Below the pieces are notes generated by a model. That model made no database searches and was not told where the DNA came from. It saw only the letters and a list, made by a program, of their open reading frames with translations. DNA of 61,587 bases from NCBI RefSeq assembly GCF_022829635.1, contig NZ_JAKSYO010000100.1, positions 1 through 61,587 on the forward strand, read 5' to 3'. The DNA comes from Methylobacterium sp. E-066 (GTDB lineage: Bacteria; Pseudomonadota; Alphaproteobacteria; Rhizobiales; Beijerinckiaceae). Of the stretch, positions 28,524 to 37,884 are shown piece after piece. Numbering within the stretch: the stretch's first letter is position 1; every line of letters starts with the position of its first letter. A program made the translations under genes and the position numbers.

Positions 28524-29287
28524 GCGCCGGCATCGAGCCAGTGCAGCGCGCCGGCGGCATCCGGAACACTCTGTACGTCGGGTTTTTCGGGCCGTCGCAC
28601 CATGATGACGGGGATCGCGAGGCTGCGGGCCGCGGCGATCTTGCCGTAGGTCGCCGCCCCGCCGGAATTCTTGCTGACCAGGATCTCGGTGCCGGTAGCG
28701 CGCATCAGGTCCGCCTCGGCTCCAGCGTCGAACGGGCCGCGCGTCTCGATGGCCGTGAGATGTGGGACCGGCAGCACGCCGTCCAGCGGCTCGACCGTAC
28801 GCGCCAGGTAGGCGTGCTGCGGCGCCGCCGCGAAGGCGCCGGCTTCCTGCCGGCCGATGGTCAGGAACACCCGCAGGGGCTCCGTCCCCAGTGCGGAGAC
28901 CGCCTCTTCCATGCTGGCGACCTCGGTCCAAAGATCGCCGGGTTCGCGGCACCAGGCCGGTCGGCGGATCGCGAGCAGCGGCACGCCTACGGCCTCCGCG
29001 GCGCGGGCGGCGTTGCCCGAGATGGTGGCCGCGAAGGGATGCGTCGCATCGATCAAACGGTCGATGCCTTCGCTGCGCAGATAGTCGGCGAGGCCCTCGG
29101 CGCCGCCGAACCCGCCGACCCGGATCGGCACCGGCTCGGGTTTCGGCGCGGCGGTCCGGCCGGCGAGCGACAGCGTCACGGCGCGATCGGGCCGGCCGGC
29201 CAAAGCCCGCGCCAGGGCGCTCGCCTCGCCGGTGCCGCCGAGGATCAGGATTCGCATCGCGCCGCCGGTCATGGGGGCCTTGTCCAT
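28490..29287 (-). CDS. cobK: Precorrin-6A reductase (CobK), opposite strand within the cob run
   Basis: A 265-residue NADPH-dependent enzyme reducing precorrin-6A to dihydro-precorrin-6. Motifs include RILILGGTGEASALARAL (nucleotide-binding start), IDATHPFAATISGNAARAAEAVGVP, RVFLTIGRQEAGAF and EILVSKNSGGAATYGKI. The start MDKAP (29287) is chosen because AGGGGG lies about nine bases upstream; MTGG (29272) or MRIL (29257) are alternatives. With this start its ATG shares two bases with the cobL ATG on the other strand (CATG). It overlaps cobJ by 34 bp at the other end, so it needs its own promoter inside cobL. Confidence 0.94.
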   Translation of the reverse strand: MDKAPMTGGAMRILILGGTGEASALARALAGRPDRAVTLSLAGRTAAPKPEPVPIRVGGFGGAEGLADYLRSEGIDRLIDATHPFAATISGNAARAAEAVGVPLLAIRRPAWCREPGDLWTEVASMEEAVSALGTEPLRVFLTIGRQEAGAFAAAPQHAYLARTVEPLDGVLPVPHLTAIETRGPFDAGAEADLMRATGTEILVSKNSGGAATYGKIAAARSLAIPVIMVRRPEKPDVQSVPDAAGALHWLDAGAHAGPATLRDV

Positions 29288-30506
29288 GAGCGCTGACCCC
29301 CTGTCGAGCGGCCGCTGGCTGTCGATCGTCGGCATCGGCGAGGATGGACGGGCCGGGCTCGCGCCCGCCGCCGCCGCCGCGCTCGACGCCGCGCGGGTCG
29401 TCTATGGCGGACGACGCCATTTCGCGCTGGCTGGCGCCCTCGATGCCGAGACGAGGCCCTGGCCGAGCCCGATCCACGAGGCCTATCCGGAGATCTTGGC
29501 CCGGCGCGGGCAGCCGACCTGCATCCTCGCCACCGGCGACCCGTTCCATTATGGCATCGGCGCCGAGATCGCCCGGCTGGTGCCGCCGGCCGAGATCCGC
29601 GCCTTCCCGCAACCCTCGGCCTTCAGCCTCGCCTGCGCGCGGCTCGGCTGGCCGCTGGCCGAATGCGGCCTCGTCACCCTGCACGGCCGGGCGCTGACCC
29701 GGATCGTCCCGGACATCCAGCCGGGCGCGCGTCTCCTCGTGCTGTCCTGGGACGGCACGACGCCGACCGCTTTAGCGGCGCTGCTGACCGAGCGCGGCTT
29801 CGGCGCCTCGACCGTCATCGTCCTGGAGGCGATGGGCGGCCCGCGCGAGCGGATCCGCGCGGCGCAGGCCGACGCCTTCGACCTTACGGCGATCGCCCCG
29901 CTCAACACCGTGGCGATCGCGGTCGCCGGTGCCGGCCAGGCCCTGCCGCTGGCGCCCGGCCTCGACGACGGCCTGTTCGAGAATGACGGCCAGCTCACCA
30001 AGGCCGAGATCCGGGCGCTGACGCTCGCGGCGCTCCGCCCACATCCGGGGCTGCATCTCTGGGATATCGGGGCCGGCGCGGGCTCCATCGCCATCGAATG
30101 GATGCTGCGCCACCCGAGCCTGCGCGCCACCGCCATCGAGGCGCGACCCGACCGGGCCGAACGGATTCTTCGGAACGCGCAATCGCTGGGGGTTCCGGAC
30201 CTCGCGGTGGTGACCGGCGCAGCGCCGGCGGTGCTCGCCGGCCTGGCCGCCCCGGACGCGGTCTTCATCGGCGGCGGCGTCTCGGAGCCCGGAATCCTGG
30301 CGGCCGCGCTTGCGACTTTGCGGCCGGGTGGGCGCTGCGTCGCCAACGCGGTGACGCTCCAGGGCGAGGCCGCCCTGCTCGCGGCTTTCGCGGACCATGG
30401 CGGCAGCCTGCGGCGGTTCTCGGTCGACCGCGCGAGCCCGGTCGGCGGACTGCACGGTTGGCGGCCGGCGATGCCGGTCACCCAATGGGCCTGGACCAAG
30501 CCATGA
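29286..30506 (+). CDS. cobL: Precorrin-6Y C5,15-methyltransferase, decarboxylating (CobL)
   Basis: A 406-residue two-domain enzyme. The N-terminal CbiE-like tetrapyrrole methylase ([52 protein letters not shown]) is followed by a CbiT-like methyltransferase ([61 protein letters not shown]). It methylates C-5 and C-15 and removes the C-12 acetate carboxyl. The ATG at 29286 is head-to-head with cobK; translation of cobL therefore begins on sequence complementary to the cobK start. Its stop overlaps cobE. Confidence 0.96.
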   Translation: MSADPLSSGRWLSIVGIGEDGRAGLAPAAAAALDAARVVYGGRRHFALAGALDAETRPWPSPIHEAYPEILARRGQPTCILATGDPFHYGIGAEIARLVPPAEIRAFPQPSAFSLACARLGWPLAECGLVTLHGRALTRIVPDIQPGARLLVLSWDGTTPTALAALLTERGFGASTVIVLEAMGGPRERIRAAQADAFDLTAIAPLNTVAIAVAGAGQALPLAPGLDDGLFENDGQLTKAEIRALTLAALRPHPGLHLWDIGAGAGSIAIEWMLRHPSLRATAIEARPDRAERILRNAQSLGVPDLAVVTGAAPAVLAGLAAPDAVFIGGGVSEPGILAAALATLRPGGRCVANAVTLQGEAALLAAFADHGGSLRRFSVDRASPVGGLHGWRPAMPVTQWAWTKP

Positions 30507-30907
30507 GCGACCGGATCGTCGCCGGGATCGGCTTTCGGCGCGGCACGGGCGCCGACGAGATCGCTGCGCTGATCGCCCGCGCCCTCGGGGCGATCGGCGC
30601 GCCCCATGCCGATCTCGCGGCCATCGCGACCGCAGCCGACCGGGCCGCGGAACCGTCCATCCGCCAGGCGGCATCGGAATTCGGCCTGTCGCCCTGCCCG
30701 GTCGAACCGGCGGCCCTGGAAGCCTGCGACCCAAACGTCGTCACGCGCTCCGCCCGGATCGCGCGGCTGCGCGGCGTCGGTTCCTTGGCCGAGGCCGCGG
30801 CCCTGGCGGCAGCGGGTCCCGAAAGCCGCCTCGCCCTCCCTCGCATCGCCAGCGCCGGCGCGACCTGCGCCCTCGCGATCCTGCAACACAACGCGCGGCC
30901 AGCATGA
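30503..30907 (+). CDS. cobE: Cobalamin biosynthesis protein CobE (CbiG C-terminal domain-like)
   Basis: A 134-residue protein. [20 protein letters not shown] and [14 protein letters not shown], then [27 protein letters not shown] match the CobE/CbiG C-terminal fold. CobE is needed for efficient aerobic B12 synthesis, but its exact role is unresolved (possibly intermediate binding). It is embedded between cobL and cobM with 4-bp overlaps on both sides. Confidence 0.92.
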   Translation: MSDRIVAGIGFRRGTGADEIAALIARALGAIGAPHADLAAIATAADRAAEPSIRQAASEFGLSPCPVEPAALEACDPNVVTRSARIARLRGVGSLAEAAALAAAGPESRLALPRIASAGATCALAILQHNARPA

Positions 30908-31680
30908 CCGTCCACTTCATCGGCGCCGGACCAGGCGCCGCCGACCTGATCACGGTGCGGGGTCGCGACCGCATCGCCGCCTGTCCGGTCTGCCTCTATG
31001 CCGGCTCCCTGGTGGCCCCCGAGATCCTCGGCTGGTGCCCGCCGGGCGCCCGCATCGTCGACACCGCGCCCCTCGACCTCGACGCGATCATCACCGAGAT
31101 CGAGGCAGCGGAGGCAAGCGGGCAGGACGTGGCGCGGCTGCATTCGGGCGACCTGTCGATCTGGAGCGCACTCGCCGAACAGATGCGCCGGCTCGACCGG
31201 CTCGGCATCGCCTACACGGTGACGCCCGGCGTGCCGGCCTTCGCGGCCGCCGCCGCGATGCTGCGCCGAGAGCTGACCGTTCCGGGCGTGTCGCAATCCG
31301 TCGTGCTGACCCGGACCTCCGGCCGGGCAAGCGCGATGCCGGAGCGGGAGACCCTGGCGGCCTTCGCGGCGACCGGGGCGACCCTGGCGATCCACCTCTC
31401 GATCCACGTGGTTGAGAAAGTCGCGGCCGAGTTGATCCCGTTCTACGGCGCATCCTGCCCGGCGGCCGCCGTGTTCCGCGCCTCATGGCCCGATGAGCGG
31501 GCGCTGATCGGCGACCTCGCCGGGCTGCCGGCGCTGGTGGCCGAGGCTGGTCTCGAACGCACCGCCCTGATCCTGGTCGGGCCGGCGCTCGGCGCCGCCG
31601 ACTTCCGCGAAAGCGCCCTCTACGCCCCCGATTACGACCGGCGCTACCGGCCGGGTGGCACCGTAGGGAGCGCGGTTTGA
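30904..31680 (+). CDS. cobM: Precorrin-4 C11-methyltransferase (CobM)
   Basis: A 258-residue SAM-dependent tetrapyrrole methylase. [64 protein letters not shown] and [17 protein letters not shown] are CobM/CbiF signatures. The ATG overlaps the cobE stop (ATGA) and its stop overlaps a TTG start of cobB (TTGA). Confidence 0.97.
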   Translation: MTVHFIGAGPGAADLITVRGRDRIAACPVCLYAGSLVAPEILGWCPPGARIVDTAPLDLDAIITEIEAAEASGQDVARLHSGDLSIWSALAEQMRRLDRLGIAYTVTPGVPAFAAAAAMLRRELTVPGVSQSVVLTRTSGRASAMPERETLAAFAATGATLAIHLSIHVVEKVAAELIPFYGASCPAAAVFRASWPDERALIGDLAGLPALVAEAGLERTALILVGPALGAADFRESALYAPDYDRRYRPGGTVGSAV

Positions 31681-32996
31681 GCGCCCCCGGCCTGCTGGTC
31701 GCGGCGCCGCGCTCCAGCTCCGGCAAGACCACCGTCACGCTGGCCCTGATGCGGGCGCTGACCCGGCGCGGCCTGCGCGTGCGCGGCGCCAAATGCGGGC
31801 CGGACTATATCGATCCGGCCTTCCACCACGCGGCGACCGGCCAGCCGAGCTTCAACCTCGACAGCTTCGCCATGGCGCCCGGCCTCCTCGACGCCCTGGC
31901 GGGCGAGACGGCCGCGCAGGCCGACATCGTGGTCGCCGAGGGCTCGATGGGCCTGTTCGACGGCGTCCGGGCCGCCGAGAGCCGGACCGGGGCGAATGCC
32001 GACATCGCAGCCCGCTACGGCTGGCCGGTGGTGCTGGTGGTCGACGTCTCCGGGGCGGCGCAATCGGCCGCCGCCGTCGCCTTGGGCTGCAAGCTCTACG
32101 ACCCACGAATCCAGATCGCGGGCGTGATCCTCAACAAGGTCGCGAGCGCCCGCCACCGCCGCTTGGTAGAGGCCGGCATGGAGCGCGTAGGACTTCCAGT
32201 TCTCGGCGTGCTGATGCGCGATGCCGAGTTGGTCCTGCCCGAGCGTCATCTCGGCCTGGTCCAGGCCGGCGAGACCGCCGACCTGGAAGCGCGCCTCGAC
32301 CGTCTGGCCGACCTGGCCGAGGCGGGCATCGACCTCGATGCCGTGATCGCCGCCGCGGGGGGCGCCGCCCCCGCCTCGGCCGGCCTGCTGCCGCGGCCGC
32401 CCGGGCAGCGCATCGCGGTCGCCCGGGATGCGGCGTTCAGCTTCCTCTACCCGCATCTCGAAACCGGCTGGCGCTTGGCCGGGGCCGAGATCGTGCCGTT
32501 CTCGCCGCTCGCCGACGAGGCGCCACCGGAGGAGTGCGACACCTGCTGGCTGCCGGGCGGCTATCCGGAACTGCACGCCGGCCAGCTCGCGGCGGCCGGC
32601 CGGTTCCTCGACGGCCTGCGCGCCTTCGCGGCCACACGCCCGGTCCACGGCGAGTGCGGCGGCTACATGGTCCTCGGGCGCACCCTGGAGGACGCGGACG
32701 GCACCACGCACGCCATGGCAGGGCTGCTGCCGGTCGCCACCTCGTACCGCAAGCGCAGGCTGCATCTCGGCTATCGCGTCGCGCGGCTCTGCAGCGACGG
32801 TCCGTTGGGCCACCGGGGTGCCCGGGTCGTGGGCCACGAATTCCACTACGCCAGCGAGCTTTCGCCGGCTGCCGCGGAGGCGGATGCCCTGGCCCGCGTC
32901 ACCGACGCGGAGGGCACCGATCAAGGCTTGGCCGGCCACCGGGTCGGATACGTGGGCGGGAGCTTCTTCCACCTCATCGCGGCGGACGAGGCGTGA
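31677..32996 (+). CDS. cobB: Hydrogenobyrinic acid a,c-diamide synthase (CobB)
   Basis: A 439-residue ATP- and glutamine-dependent amidotransferase; its product is the substrate for CobNST. The dethiobiotin-synthetase-like N-domain has [33 protein letters not shown] and [12 protein letters not shown]. The class I glutaminase triad has its Cys (about 327) in [11 protein letters not shown], with VGGSFFHL at the end. Translation begins at TTG 31677 in a TTGA overlap with cobM; no ATG or GTG fits the conserved N-terminus. Last gene of the cob run; a strong hairpin follows at 33029. Confidence 0.95.
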   Translation: MSAPGLLVAAPRSSSGKTTVTLALMRALTRRGLRVRGAKCGPDYIDPAFHHAATGQPSFNLDSFAMAPGLLDALAGETAAQADIVVAEGSMGLFDGVRAAESRTGANADIAARYGWPVVLVVDVSGAAQSAAAVALGCKLYDPRIQIAGVILNKVASARHRRLVEAGMERVGLPVLGVLMRDAELVLPERHLGLVQAGETADLEARLDRLADLAEAGIDLDAVIAAAGGAAPASAGLLPRPPGQRIAVARDAAFSFLYPHLETGWRLAGAEIVPFSPLADEAPPEECDTCWLPGGYPELHAGQLAAAGRFLDGLRAFAATRPVHGECGGYMVLGRTLEDADGTTHAMAGLLPVATSYRKRRLHLGYRVARLCSDGPLGHRGARVVGHEFHYASELSPAAAEADALARVTDAEGTDQGLAGHRVGYVGGSFFHLIAADEA

Positions 32997-33028
32997 GCGA
33001 CCATTGGAGTGGCAGGCCTGAAACGAAA

Positions 33029-33061
33029 AGCGCTCCCCGATCGGCCTGATCGGGGAGCGCT
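33029..33061 (-). terminator. Rho-independent terminator for the XRE regulator gene
   Basis: A perfect 14-bp inverted repeat (AGCGCTCCCCGATC / GATCGGGGAGCGCT) with a 5-base loop. Read on the minus strand it is followed by TTTTCGTTT, fitting termination of the regulator transcript. For the cob operon arriving from the left the hairpin is present but lacks a U-run, so it may work only partly in that direction. Confidence 0.85.
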
Positions 33062-33086
33062 ATGCCGATCCGACACTTGGACAGGA

Positions 33087-33581
33087 TCAGGCGGGATCCG
33101 TCGCGGGCGGGGCAGTGCGGGCCTGCGCGAGGCGCGCGGCGCTCCGGACCAGTGCCAGCACGTCCCGGCGCATCTGCTCGTCCTCGATCTGCGCGTAGGC
33201 GCGGAGCAGCTCGATCGCCCCGTGGGCGCTGAGGAAGCCGAACACGTCCTCCTGGGCGTTCTCGCGGGGCTCGCTCTCCTCGAAGAAGGCCGAGACCGGC
33301 ACTTCGAGCAGGCGCGCGATCTCGCGCAGCCGGCCGGCACCGACCCGATTCTGGCCCTTCTCGTATTTCTGCACCTGCTGGAACGTGACGCCGACGGCAT
33401 TGCCGAGGGCGGTCTGGCTCAGGCCTCGCGCCTTCCGCAAAGCGGTGATGCGAATACCCACCAGACGATCCACGTCGGTGGTCTGCTTCGGCATCATCGG
33501 ACTGCTCGCATCCTTTTCCGCCGCCTGAACAGCGTCCCCTTGCGGATCCGGTGTTCTGGCCTCGCCATCGCGCCGCTTCAC
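33087..33581 (-). CDS. XRE-family (Cro/CI-type HTH) transcriptional regulator
   Basis: Up to 164 residues. The HTH lies at RLVGIRITALRKARGLSQTALGNAVGVTFQQVQKYEKGQNRVGAGRLREIARLLEV, i.e. helix-turn-helix with the TFQQVQKYE recognition helix typical of the alphaproteobacterial family that includes QsrR/SinR-like regulators. The C-terminal DVFGFLSAHGAIELLRAYAQIEDEQMRRDVLALV resembles those homologues. GTG 33581 has GAGGG seven bases upstream; ATG 33497 (MMPKQTTD) is an equally plausible start giving the usual size of about 136 residues. Target unknown; a GTGTGG-TG-CCACAC repeat upstream may be an autoregulatory site. Confidence 0.85.
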   Translation of the reverse strand: MKRRDGEARTPDPQGDAVQAAEKDASSPMMPKQTTDVDRLVGIRITALRKARGLSQTALGNAVGVTFQQVQKYEKGQNRVGAGRLREIARLLEVPVSAFFEESEPRENAQEDVFGFLSAHGAIELLRAYAQIEDEQMRRDVLALVRSAARLAQARTAPPATDPA

Positions 33582-33981
33582 CGTCCGACCCTCAATCTCA
33601 TAGTCCGTCTACACCTGAAGTGTGGTGCCACACGCTAGAGCAGCGGCCGCTTGCATTGCAATCGGCTACAGCGCCAAGCCCTTATTGTGATCCGCTCTCT
33701 TGCGTCGACCAAGAATCCACATCGACGGTGAGGGCTATAGCAGTCGGTCAACAGCCCGACTGCGACACAATACGAACCGTCAGACAATTGGACACCAAGT
33801 TGTTAAGCTCCGCAAGTCTAAGTCTACATCTTGTGGTTTAACCTGACGTATCTCCAAAACATTGTTGCGGAAATGTCGATCCGCAGACTGTGCGCAGTCC
33901 ATTCCGCGCGCCGCGTCGCCGCAGCAGGGCTCGCCCGAGGCGGGTTCAAGGCCTAGATTCGACGTTTCAACGGAGAACAGC
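33582..33981. other. 400-bp regulatory gap between divergent XRE and ABM genes
   Basis: No gene is supported. The region holds the promoters of both flanking genes. Visible structure: an inverted repeat GTGTGG-TG-CCACAC at 33620-33633, about 40 bp upstream of the XRE start, and an A+T-richer stretch around 33770-33860 (GTTGTTAAGCTCCGC, CTTGTGGTTTAACC), plausibly the ABM-gene promoter. No recognisable Fur, Irr or RirA consensus was found. Confidence 0.4.
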
Positions 33982-34329
33982 ATGTTTATCGCGATGAATC
34001 GCTTCAAGGTCGTTAAGGACGCGACCGAGGACTTCGAAGCCGTCTGGCTCGGCCGCGACAGCCATCTCAGCGAGATGGAGGGCTTCGTGGAATTTCACCT
34101 CCTGCGCGGGCCCGAGCAGGAGGATCACGTGCTCTACGCCTCGCACACCGTCTGGCGCTCCCGCGCCGAATTCGAGGCCTGGACGCGCTCCGAGCAGTTC
34201 CGCAAGGCGCATAGCCGGGCGCCCTCGACCAAGCCGATGTATCTCGGCCATCCGCAATTCGAGGGTTTCGAGATGGTGCAGACCGTCGGTGGCGCGGGCG
34301 AGACCCGGCAGCAGGCCGACGCCGTCTGA
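33982..34329 (+). CDS. ABM-domain protein, IsdG/HmoA-like putative heme-degrading monooxygenase
   Basis: A 115-residue ferredoxin-like alpha+beta protein. MFIAMNRFKVVKDATEDFEAVW, EGFVEFHLLRGPEQEDHVLYASHTVWRSRAEFEAWTRSEQFRKAH follows the IsdG/HmoA pattern: Asn near residue 6, the WxS/W region and a C-terminal helix His (HSRA) as possible heme ligand. If the heme oxygenase activity holds, it would release iron from heme. The ABM fold has other functions, so this is a family-level call. ATG 33982 has CGGAG eight bases upstream. A stem-loop with TTT follows at 34353. Confidence 0.82.
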   Translation: MFIAMNRFKVVKDATEDFEAVWLGRDSHLSEMEGFVEFHLLRGPEQEDHVLYASHTVWRSRAEFEAWTRSEQFRKAHSRAPSTKPMYLGHPQFEGFEMVQTVGGAGETRQQADAV

Positions 34330-34352
34330 CATCACGACTAACGGTATTCAGC

Positions 34353-34385
34353 GCGCTCGCTGCCGAATCGGCGGCGGGCGCTTTC
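34353..34385 (+). terminator. Probable terminator after the ABM gene
   Basis: GCGCTCGCTGCC and GGCGGCGGGCGC pair over 10 of 12 positions around a GAATC loop and are followed by TTTCCT. It lies 24 bp beyond the stop. Confidence 0.6.
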
Positions 34386-34821
34386 CTATTCGAGGACGCG
34401 GCGACCGGCGCGCGCGGCTCGTGCCGCCGATGCGCCAGAATTCTGGTCTGGCCTCATCGTGTTCCGAAGGCCGGTAACCACCCTCCCGGATGAGGATCCG
34501 GAGCGACCGCCGCAGCATCGGCCAAGCTTCAAGTTCCGAGGGAATTCAACCGTCCAGCAATGTTCGAGCATTAGGACGCAACCACTGGTAACGGGCCACC
34601 GCACCCAGCCGGATCGCATGTGTCTGTATTTCGGTGACTCAGCATTTACCATGTATTGCCCGCAGCCGGACGTTCGCATAAATGACCGGCCATTCCGAAG
34701 CGGCCGAATCATCGGACTTCGCGGCTCACCCCTTGCTCCGTCATCGGCAGATGCCGGCGCTGAAATCTTTCGTGTTTCAGACCGGTACAAAGTCCGATCA
34801 AACCGGGACGTGGCGGGCCAG
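34386..34821. other. 436-bp gap upstream of the sugar transferase gene
   Basis: The sugar transferase frame stays open back to 34459, but the encoded extension (RSGRIIGLRGSPLAP and similar) shows no family resemblance and the composition is less coding-like. Probably a long leader and promoter. No other feature recognised. Confidence 0.4.
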
Positions 34822-36330
34822 ATGTTTCACGAACGGGTTCCGGAGACGTTTCAGGCCTTGCCGACCTCGGCCGATCGCCGCCGCAGCGTGTGGTCTGCGC
34901 TTCTGCCGCGTCGCGGTCGGGCTTTCGCGCGGATTGCCCTGTCGTCGTCGCTGGCTCTTGCCGACATCGCGGCGATCCTCGCCGTCATCCTGACGGTCGA
35001 GTTCGGCTATCAGGTCGTCTTCGCGGGCGACAGCATCTGGGTGACCGGCTTCCGCAGCCTGCGGCTCGCCGCCCTGCTCGGCGCCATCATCGTCGCCACG
35101 AACGCGCTCCGGGAGGATTACAGCCTCGACGGCATCATGGCGCAGAAGCTGAACGTGCAGCGCATGGCCTCGCTCTGGCTGGTCGCCTGGGCGGCTGTGC
35201 TGGTAGTCGGCTTCCTCACCAAGACGACCAACGATTACTCGCGCATCGTCTCGATCACCGCGTTCCTGCTCGGCCTGCCCGCTCTGCTGGCGACCCGTGC
35301 CGCGGCGACCCGCCTGGTGCGTCGGAGCCTCGTTTCGGGATCGGCCTCCGCCAGCCGCGTCCACCTGGTCGGCTACGAGGAGGACATCGCCCGGTTCTAT
35401 GCCAGCCACGAGGCCGATCAGCTCGGCTCCCGGATCGTCGGCACCAGCTACCTGCGCCGGGTCGATCCGGGCGCGGACACCGTGTCGCGCCACGACCAGC
35501 TCCAGGAGGACCTCGACCTCGCCGTGTCGGTGGTGCGGTTCCTGCGGCCGGACGACGTCTTCGTGCTGGTGCCGTGGACCGACACCGCCGAGGTCGAGCG
35601 CTGCATCGACGCGTTCCTCCGGGTTCCGTCCGCCCTGCACCTCCGTCCGGGCAGCGTGCTCGACCGGTTCCCCGACATGCAGGTCGCCCGGGTCGGAGGC
35701 GTCTCCGGCATCAATATCGGCCGCCGGCCGCTGAACGTCGCCGAGATCGTGCTGAAGCGCGCCCTCGACTTGACGGTGGCGGCGATCGCCCTCGTCTCGC
35801 TGTCGCCGTTGCTCGCAGCGATCGCCGTGGCGATCAAGCTCGACAGCCCGGGGCCGGTCTTCTTCCGCCAGAAGCGCTACGGCTTCAACCAGCAGCCTTT
35901 CGGAGTGTTCAAGTTCCGCTCGATGCGAGCGGATGCCGCCAGCGCGGTGTTCAAGCAGGCGACCCGCAACGACAGCCGCATCACCCAGGTCGGCGCGATC
36001 CTGCGGCGAACCAATCTCGACGAGCTGCCCCAACTCCTGAACGTTCTCAAGGGCGAGATGTCCCTGGTCGGTCCGCGGCCTCACGCGCTCGCGCATGACC
36101 GCAGCTTCGAGCGGCGGATCGCCCTCTACGCGAGGCGGCACAACGTGCGCCCCGGCATCACCGGCTGGGCCCAGGTCAACGGCTATCGCGGCGAGACCCT
36201 GACCGATCTCGACATGGAGCGGCGCGTCGCCTGCGACCTGCACTACATCGACAATTGGTCGATCTGGTTCGACATGCAGATCATGATCCAGACGATCGTC
36301 TCGCGCCGGGCCTACAAGAACGCGCGCTGA
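34822..36330 (+). CDS. Exopolysaccharide-initiating polyprenyl glycosylphosphotransferase (WcaJ/ExoY-like)
   Basis: A 502-residue membrane enzyme. Four to five N-terminal helices ([18 protein letters not shown] ... [14 protein letters not shown]) and a CoA-binding-like middle region precede the catalytic bacterial sugar transferase domain (from about residue 310): [56 protein letters not shown] and [15 protein letters not shown]. It transfers a sugar-1-phosphate, often glucose or galactose, to undecaprenyl phosphate, starting polysaccharide repeat-unit synthesis. No other EPS genes lie adjacent, so it may act with a remote cluster. ATG 34822 was chosen by family length; its ribosome site is weak. 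Confidence 0.9.
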   Translation: MFHERVPETFQALPTSADRRRSVWSALLPRRGRAFARIALSSSLALADIAAILAVILTVEFGYQVVFAGDSIWVTGFRSLRLAALLGAIIVATNALREDYSLDGIMAQKLNVQRMASLWLVAWAAVLVVGFLTKTTNDYSRIVSITAFLLGLPALLATRAAATRLVRRSLVSGSASASRVHLVGYEEDIARFYASHEADQLGSRIVGTSYLRRVDPGADTVSRHDQLQEDLDLAVSVVRFLRPDDVFVLVPWTDTAEVERCIDAFLRVPSALHLRPGSVLDRFPDMQVARVGGVSGINIGRRPLNVAEIVLKRALDLTVAAIALVSLSPLLAAIAVAIKLDSPGPVFFRQKRYGFNQQPFGVFKFRSMRADAASAVFKQATRNDSRITQVGAILRRTNLDELPQLLNVLKGEMSLVGPRPHALAHDRSFERRIALYARRHNVRPGITGWAQVNGYRGETLTDLDMERRVACDLHYIDNWSIWFDMQIMIQTIVSRRAYKNAR

Positions 36331-36334
36331 GGTT

Positions 36335-36820
36335 TCAGCCGGCTTGCTGGCGCTCCCGGCAGGCCCCGCAATCGCCCTCGACCTCCAGGATGGTGTGGGC
36401 CGGCGTGAAGCCCGCCCGCTTCAGGGTGCGGTCGAGACCGTCCTCCAGCTCCCCCGACGAGGCCTCGTCGACGCCGCCGCAGGTGCGGCAGATCAGAAAC
36501 ACCACCCCCTCCCCCGGGGCGTGCCCATGGGCGCAGGGGATGAATGCGTTGCGGCTGGCGATCCGGTGGACCAGCCCCTGTTGCATCAGGAAGTCGAGGG
36601 CGCGGTAGACCGAGACCGGCGCCACCCGCTTGCCGGGCGCGCTGAGCGTCTCGGCGATGTCGTAGGCGCCCTGCGCCTTGCCAGCCTCGGCCACCGCCTC
36701 CATCACCTCGCGGCGCAGGGGCGTGAATTGCAGCCCACGCTCGCGGCAGACGGCCTCCGCCCGGGCGAGCATGTCGCCGACGCCTGTATGGCACGCGTCG
36801 TGACTCTCGTGACGGTGCAT
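36335..36820 (-). CDS. zur: Zinc uptake regulator, Fur family (Zur)
   Basis: A 161-residue repressor. The winged-helix part is LQFTPLRREVMEAVAEAGKAQGAYDIAETLS ... PVSVYRALDFLMQQGLVHRI. CXXC pairs in FLICRTCGGVDE and EGDCGACRERQ form the structural zinc site, as in E. coli Zur. N-terminal His/Cys (MHRHESHDACH) may add metal ligands. Its position divergent from znuC/znuB, with a candidate operator in between, supports Zur over Fur. With zinc bound it would repress znu. Confidence 0.92.
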   Translation of the reverse strand: MHRHESHDACHTGVGDMLARAEAVCRERGLQFTPLRREVMEAVAEAGKAQGAYDIAETLSAPGKRVAPVSVYRALDFLMQQGLVHRIASRNAFIPCAHGHAPGEGVVFLICRTCGGVDEASSGELEDGLDRTLKRAGFTPAHTILEVEGDCGACRERQQAG

Positions 36821-36861
36821 GATTGCTCCAACCGGAAAACCGCCGGTTGTCCGGCGGGTTT

Positions 36862-36876
36862 GTTACAGTGTATCAC
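36862..36876. promoter_or_regulatory. Candidate Zur operator between zur and znuCB
   Basis: GTTACAGTGTATCAC is an imperfect palindrome resembling the alphaproteobacterial Zur box (GTTATA-TATAAC type), placed between the divergent zur and znu genes. A GC hairpin (CCGCCGG-TTGT-CCGGCGG, 36840-36857) lies next to it. Inference from sequence and position only. Confidence 0.5.
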
Positions 36877-36943
36877 CGCGGCCCCGGACCATGCCAGTGC
36901 CCGACGGGTCCCCGCGCCGGCCCGAGCGCGCGACGAGGACATC

Positions 36944-37078
36944 TTGTCCACCACCTCTAGTTCACGACACGTGGCCCCGCGATCCCTGTTCCGCAGCGGC
37001 ATCGGCCCGCGCCTCGCCCTTGCCGCGAGCCTCTCGGCTGTGGTCTGGCTGGTGATCGCCTGGGCGCTCGCCGCATGA
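36944..37078 (+). CDS. Small membrane protein translationally coupled to znuC
   Basis: A 44-residue frame with TTG start preceded by GACGAGGAC. The N-terminus is Ser/Arg-rich (STTSSSRHVAPRSLFRSGIG) and the C-terminal half is a single hydrophobic helix, LALAASLSAVVWLVIAWALAA. Its TGA overlaps the znuC ATG (ATGA), the same coupling seen for real genes in this window, and it lies downstream of the likely Zur operator. No family recognised. It could be an accessory of the zinc transporter or only a leader that couples translation. A GTG at 36971 is an alternative start. Confidence 0.55.
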   Translation: MSTTSSSRHVAPRSLFRSGIGPRLALAASLSAVVWLVIAWALAA

Positions 37079-37884
37079 GCATCCGTCCGTCGACACAGGA
37101 TCCGATCCGCTTGGTCGGCCTGACCCTGGGCTACGATCGGCATCCGGCGGTCCACCATTTGTCGGGGACCGTGCGCGCCGGCGACCTGCTGGCGCTGGTC
37201 GGGCCGAACGGTGCCGGCAAGTCGACCCTGCTCAAAGGGATGGCCGGCGAGATCCGCTGCCTGGAGGGGCGTATCGATCGCTCCGGTGACCTCGCCTACA
37301 TGCCCCAGGCCGACGAGATCGACCGCAGCTTCCCGTTGAGCGTCATGGACCTCGCCGGGATGGGTCTGTGGCGCAAGGCCGGGTCCTGGCGCAGCCTGGA
37401 GCGGTGGCGGCCGGAGATCGGGGCGGCCCTCGACGCGGTCGGGCTCGGCGGATTCGAGGCCCGGCCAATCAGCACCCTCTCGGGCGGCCAGTTCCGGCGG
37501 GCCCTGTTCGCAAGGCTGATCCTGCAGGATTGCCCGGTGGTGCTTCTCGATGAGCCGTTCACCGGCATCGACAACCGCACCGTCGAGGACCTGTTAACGC
37601 TGATCCAGCTCTGGCACGGCCAAGGACGCACCGTAATCGCCGCCCTGCACGATCTCGCCCAGGTGCGCGAGCATTTCCCGACGACGCTCCTGCTCGCCCG
37701 CGAGGCCGTGGCCTGGGGGCCGACCGCCCGGGTGCTCACACCGGAGAATCTGGCGCGTGCGCGCAATCTCTCTGAAGCCTGGGACGAGGATGCCGCGGTG
37801 TGTATCGGCCCTACGAAGCCCGGCGCGCACGGGCACGACCACGGCCCGGACAGCCATCACCATCACCACGAGGACGCCGCGTGA
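37075..37884 (+). CDS. znuC: Zinc ABC transporter ATP-binding protein
   Basis: A 269-residue ATPase. Walker A GPNGAGKSTLLKGMAG, Q-loop LAYMPQADEIDRSFPLSVMDL, signature LSGGQFRRALFARLI, Walker B VVLLDEPFTGID and the switch His in VIAALHDLAQV are complete. The C-terminal tail GHDHGPDSHHHHHEDAA is strongly His-rich, a feature of zinc-handling ATPases and a possible zinc sensor or buffer. It is coupled to the small upstream protein (ATGA) and to znuB (GTGA). Confidence 0.94.
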   Translation: MSIRPSTQDPIRLVGLTLGYDRHPAVHHLSGTVRAGDLLALVGPNGAGKSTLLKGMAGEIRCLEGRIDRSGDLAYMPQADEIDRSFPLSVMDLAGMGLWRKAGSWRSLERWRPEIGAALDAVGLGGFEARPISTLSGGQFRRALFARLILQDCPVVLLDEPFTGIDNRTVEDLLTLIQLWHGQGRTVIAALHDLAQVREHFPTTLLLAREAVAWGPTARVLTPENLARARNLSEAWDEDAAVCIGPTKPGAHGHDHGPDSHHHHHEDAA

